Shown one piece after another: positions 59,474 to 64,000 of a stretch of DNA of 64,000 nucleotides (its first letter is position 1; every line of letters begins with the position of its first letter). The DNA is from Montifringilla adamsi (lineage: Eukaryota; Chordata; Aves; Passeriformes; Passeridae), in NCBI GenBank assembly GCA_017590115.1, contig JAGGNK010011225.1, positions 1,055,387 through 1,119,386 on the forward strand, written 5' to 3'. The position numbers and the translations under genes are program-made. Below the pieces are notes generated by a model that worked only from the letters and a program-made list of their open reading frames with translations, made no database searches and was not told where the DNA came from.

Positions 59474-61314
59474 TAGGTAATACACATAGGATAGATAACA
59501 ACCACTGGTGGCACACTAAAACGTTTCTATTAAAGTCAGTTAAAAGAAACTATAGCAAAACTGTCTTCCACAGAACATCTTAAAATCTAAAAGTACCAAA
59601 CTCAAAGACCAAAGTCAATAAAGGATTTTGATGGTAAAGAACAATGTAGGTGGATCCGGTAAGTCTGTTGTGCAAAGCTACAGTCCACCACTTGTCTTGC
59701 ACTCATATCCTGCTGATGTTGCAGGTATCTCTTTGATGTTCCCAAAAATTCACTGGGTGTCTAGGGTGGAATCTCTTCCTACTCTGAGCAGCAGAATTCA
59801 ATCTAAGCTAGGTGTTCCTGCTGAGCTCTAGCAAGTGCCTTTTGTAGGAAGACAAAAAAGCAATGCAAAGGATCTCCAAACCAGTTGCAGAATCACTCCT
59901 TTTTAGCTTACACTCTTCTGTGAAAAGCAATGACTGCAAAGCAAAGGAAGTTAAATAGGTCTTTTCCTACAAATTTTAGAACAATTGAGCAGGAAATGAG
60001 GTACCTCAGTTCAAACAGGACTTTAGCCTGAAGGAAGTTAAGCTTGTATTTCTCACATTCCCACAAAGTGCTAATTGATCTACAAATTGGTCTGTATTGA
60101 AATGAGAGATTGAGACATGAAGAACATTAGTTTTCTTGGTGTTCAGCCTTTACCATTTTCTGTCTCCTGCTGGTATTGCAACCATTTATCTCATCTCTTA
60201 TTTATCTTTAGTCACACTTATCCTATAGATATTCTCATTCTCAGCATATCCATGACAGAATTTCCATTTTCCACTGCCTGGGTACTAAAGGATATATCTT
60301 TTTATGTGCAATGCTGTCCCGAGACTCATTTCACCAGAAGAGCTTGAATGTGCTTAGAAGAGAGGTGAAGGATTCAGCCCTTGCGTCTGACACACCTGAG
60401 GGACTGTTTGATGTAAGAACCCGTGTCTCTCTCTCTTTCACAGTTTGTTTTCAGTTGTTTTCTAGTCTTTGCCTTGAAGACTGGCATGTTAGTGACTTGC
60501 TTAGTACATTATCACTTTATTTTGGTTGGGTTCAAGCCTTACCGGCTTTGTTTTCTGATGAGGAGCTGCTCTTTATTGTGCAGCTTGCTCCCTTTATCAT
60601 GGCACACATCTACACTTATTTGCTGCATATCCTTTGAAGGACTAACAATGAGTTTTAAAAGTCTTCATGAATAGTTTTTTATTAATAGTTTTCCATCCTT
60701 GAGTGTCCTTGTCAACCTCTCAACAAATTAACACTATGTAGCATATTTCTTTTCGAAATGAGCCCTCTTTGCTCAAGTCATGCTGATGCAAAACCTTCTG
60801 CCTGCTCCTGTCCTATGACCAAAGTTCCAGCCCCTCTCTCTGTCGTTAAAAAGTACGCTCAAGTCATTCATGTAAAACAAATGTAGGCTTGGACAGAGGG
60901 CTGTCGATGCCTCGGTGCTTACAGGGTGGCCTGATCATGATCGGGTTGTTATGACCACACACAGATCAGATAGATGAGGACCACCAGTCATGGAAAGTCC
61001 TAACATATATCTGAGGCATTTATTTTAAATTAGATGAGATAATCTGAAGGCCTTTACTAACCTCTAAACTAGTTTAAGTAAGGCGTTGTACTGTTTTTTC
61101 TGGTTTAGTATGTTAGTCAGGATATTTTGGACATTAACAAATATGTCCTAATTGATGAGGGCAACTAGTCACAATTTCAGTTAATTTTTAATTTTCATGT
61201 AATTTCGGATTAATTTTCCAGTTTCATTTTAATGGTATTTTTTGTCATGTAAACGAGGATGAGGACAATTCCAATGCCAGGCAGAAAAGTTCAGTCATAA
61301 TCAAACAAAACTCA
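59474..61314. other. Single-copy sequence, no gene recognised
   Basis: Open frames at 60117-60347, 60311-60637 and 60423-60674 (all plus) overlap in different frames and show no domain. A few CpG sites and a GATCATGATC palindrome lie at about 60895-61010. Nothing else can be supported. Confidence 0.5.
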
Positions 61315-61597
61315 AACATAGTTTGAGCCCCCCTGACATGGGCAGTGACACCTTCCAGTAGACAAGGTTGCTCCAAATCCCATCAAGCCTGACCTTGAAC
61401 ACCCCTCCAGGGATATGCAGCTTCTCTGAACAACCTGTGCCAATGTCTTACCATCTTCACAGGAGAGAATTGCTTCCTAATACATAATCTAAATCTACCC
61501 ACTTTCACTTTAAGGCAATTCTTCCTTGTCCTATCACTCCATTCCCATTTGAAAAATCCTTCTCCAGCTTTTTTGTATTCCCTCTTTAGACACTGGA
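61315..61597 (-). mobile_element. CR1 LINE fragment, 5'-truncated, minus strand
   Basis: Plus-strand landmarks in order are CCCCCCTGACATGGGCAGTG, ACACCTTCCAGTAGACAAGG, TTGCTCCAAATCCCATCAAG, CTGACCTTGAACACC, AATCTAAATCTACCCAC, TTGTCCTATCACTCC and CTTCTCCAGCTTTTTTGTA. These are the inverted CR1 3' UTR and the last part of ORF2, about 280 bp. The extreme 3' terminus is degraded: a weak trace, TCATAATCAAAC, lies just before 61315. Its wording is closest to the older of the two nested copies at 15.7 kb. Confidence 0.92.
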
Positions 61598-64000
61598 TAT
61601 TTAGAAATATCCAGCATTCTAATGTTTGGAAAAGTTGTGTGTACTACTTGAATTTTCTTTTTATGTATTATGCCTGAAATTTTTTTAAAATTAATTTACA
61701 TTGGGCTAGAGTTGTTTGTATTTTTTTTGGCATCCTACCATTATAAAGTGGCTTCAGTTGATTCGGGGTTTATTCTTTTACTTCTATAACACTGAAAATT
61801 TCAGGTATTTCACTTGCAATGTATTCCCATTTCACTCTTGCCAGCATCCAGTCCTAATTACAACCTTTACAAAATTTCATTTGCTGAGAGACCGGACATT
61901 GGTTTGCTCTTTTAATTACTATTCCTCCTCTGTACTCGTTTTTCCTTCCTTATTTTTTGTTCTTGTTGTTGGTTTTTTTTAATAACAAATGTTAGCAAGA
62001 GGTAATCAAGGTTTAATAATTAAAAAAAAAAAAGCCAAAACAACAACATTCAAGCCTGATTTGTCTTTGATGCCAATGTAAACACACCCTAAAGGAAAAT
62101 TGCAATATACCTCTATACTGTAAACACTCTGTTAAGAAGCTAAACATTAAACACTTACTGTGATGAGAACTTTTAGTTTTCCAATGCAAAAAAGAACTTT
62201 GATATCCAGGCTTTCCAAGCTGTGGAGTTGAGGACACAAATCTAGAAATTTTGCTTTAGATTTTCTGATAATTGTGAAATAATGTAGAAGCACTACAGTG
62301 CTTCTTCAGATTTAAAGTAGAGGCATAGTTTTTGGCAGATTGTGAATTAATCCTTAGCAGAAAAAAAAAAGAGTCCACTCTCCCATAAAAAAGAAAAAAT
62401 AACTTCTGAAGTTTCCTTGATACATAGAAGGCCAGAGTTTTTTAATTTTTATATCATTTTCCTGTTAGACTAGAAGTTCATATAGCTTTTTTTTCTAGTT
62501 GTGGGGTGAGTTTAATACAGAATCTATTCAAATTGTAAGAAGTAATCTCAATGACAGTATGAAGAATCTATTTTATTCTGCAAACTGAACTCTCCAAAAA
62601 TGTAATTCTTGAACATAAAAGATTAATATCAGTTATGGGATTGCTTCCCAGACTAGCAATTTCTGTCAAAGTAATTTTGTAATTAAATTTAGAACTAACT
62701 AGCACTTTCATAGGGAGAAACTATAAATCTATATACAGACAGGAATGTATTACAATCAACTTAGAAATCCTTTAGCTTATTTCTCTCAAATACTTTGTCA
62801 AATCCACAGACATAATAGGGAGGCTGCAGAGATTTTTTTAAATACTTATTTTTTGCTACTTCCATCCAAGGTCAGTTTGAATTACGAAAATTTTTGGCAG
62901 GGCCAGGGTCAGAAGGGATGTAGTGGAGGTGGAGAAAGGACAAATATCTTTCTTACAGTGAATCCCCACAAATGTCTGTTTGGTAAAAATAGCTTAATGG
63001 AATGTTTTCAAATTATGTTTCCACTGACATTTAAAATCCACAAGATCTTATTAAGCTGAGAAAACATGCTTTGTTTGGATTTTGGTTTGTCTTTAGTTAA
63101 GCTTAAATAGGGAATGTTACGGTTATGCTTAAATAGGGAAATAATATACACTATTCCCATTGAACTGTTTCAGAGAAGTTGAATACTAGGTTGTTCATAT
63201 CTAACAGGTGTGAAATATAACACTAACCTTTTCATAAAATGCTTTGTGATCAGATGATTAAAGGAACAAGCCAATATTAAAATTAAACATTACTTGTTGT
63301 GATGGAGCTGCTAACTAACATGACAGTAGCAAAGCAGCTGGGAAGTAATGTAGAATAGAAACTGTAGTAAAGAAAAAAAGCATGAAACAGAAGACAGACA
63401 AGAAAGACCTTTAGGTATGTCCCTGATGACTTTAAAAAATCCTCATTGTTGTTTCACAGTTGTGTTGTGAAAGCTGAGCAGGGCAGGAATTATTATGGTG
63501 ACTGGGGAGGAGAGAGAGCCTTGAAGCCACCCGCCCCCTGGAGCCCCAGGATTTGTCTGGGTGGAAAAGCCTGTGCTTCAGGGGGAGTCAGTGGCAAAGG
63601 GAATTGCCAGGGGGAAGGGGTTCCTTTACATTCAGAGAGCAAGCTGCTATCCCATGTCCAGAAAGGGCAGCTGCTGTGCTCCTCCCGAGTAGTGTGTCTT
63701 GTCTGCTCAGTGGAGACTTCACATCTGAGGTCTGTTCCTGGCAGTGTCAAGTGGATGACAAGTACACCTGAGGGTTATGCAGCAGTTTGTGCTGTGAAGA
63801 AAACTTTGAGGTTCTTTTTGAGAAGGAAGTTGTGGAGTTTGTGTAGCTGGAAAAATTATCAAATCATATATTATTTGTCATTCTTAATTCCAGTATAACT
63901 CTAACAAATTGTTTCATCACACATTTAATAGTTACCTAATGGCTCCAAATTTTGTAATGTTATTTAAACTCTTTCCTGTTAAATATGAATAATTTCTCAA
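61598..64000. other. AT-rich sequence with one GC-rich block, no gene recognised
   Basis: Mostly AT-rich with short A/T runs. A 26-base-period partial duplication (GCTTAAATAGGGAA at 63101 and 63127) and a GC-rich block at about 63470-63770 stand out. The GC-rich block has overlapping open frames on both strands (for example 63446-63898 plus, 63493-63750 minus), but no domain, so composition and not coding explains them. Confidence 0.5.
63101..63140. repeat. Imperfect tandem duplication, 26-bp period
   Basis: GCTTAAATAGGGAA occurs at 63101-63114 and again at 63127-63140. The spacer matches only partly, so this is an old or imperfect duplication. Confidence 0.85.

Noticed and set aside
59573..59658. 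Acceptor CTTCCACAG paired with the donor CCG|GTAAGTC
   Set aside because: All three frames contain stops, and no lncRNA evidence can be drawn from sequence alone.
63446..63898. 150-codon open frame, plus strand
   Set aside because: It falls in a GC-rich block where both strands are open, as expected from low stop-codon frequency.
1..64000. Whole-window search for CRISPR arrays, phage, integrons, operons, rRNA or tRNA genes
   Set aside because: No direct-repeat/spacer arrays, no dense same-strand coding and no recognisable cloverleaf or rRNA wording. The avian retrotransposons show eukaryotic nuclear DNA.

Overview
The window looks like about 64 kb of nuclear DNA from a bird, probably a passerine. 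Three things point that way. It carries five recognisable insertions of the CR1 LINE, the dominant avian retrotransposon. It has two solo LTRs of an ERVL-like family common in birds. It also has a third LTR of a type I associate with finch-like genomes. These family calls come from remembered consensus features, not from a search. The DNA is AT-rich and CpG-poor, and I recognise no complete protein-coding gene, rRNA, tRNA, CpG island, bacterial operon or CRISPR array. The many short open frames look like chance or repeat-derived frames. The window is best read as intergenic or deep intronic sequence.

Layout: 1-5191 is AT-rich single-copy sequence. A 5'-truncated CR1 on the minus strand follows (5192-5735). 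5736-15690 is again unique, with a GC-richer block at 11.1-11.9 kb and a possible 36-bp microexon at 9521-9556. A CR1-in-CR1 nest occupies 15691-17552. 17553-31186 is mostly unique, with a CR1 3' tip at 24338-24419, a small CpG cluster near 27.8 kb and exon-like signals at 29.98-30.8 kb. A minus-strand ERVL-like LTR spans 31187-31760, a CR1 tip lies at 35381-35449, and a second LTR type at 36931-37260. 37261-46633 holds the most protein-like stretch of the window (about 44.05-44.42 kb, minus strand). A 13-base assembly gap lies at 46634-46646. 46647-58879 holds a 213-bp exon-like segment (55120-55332), a near-perfect hairpin and a duplicated dyad near 50 kb. A plus-strand ERVL-like LTR (58880-59473) and a last CR1 fragment (61315-61597) follow, and then AT-rich sequence with one GC-rich block at 63.47-63.77 kb.

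No genes can be shown to work together here. The firmest biology is the record of retrotransposon insertions: an older CR1 split by a younger one, and LTR elements reduced to solo LTRs. The exon-like segments are ranked candidates only. In 64 kb read on both strands, several good acceptor-donor pairs around short open frames are expected by chance. I found no clear sign of a previously undescribed system.
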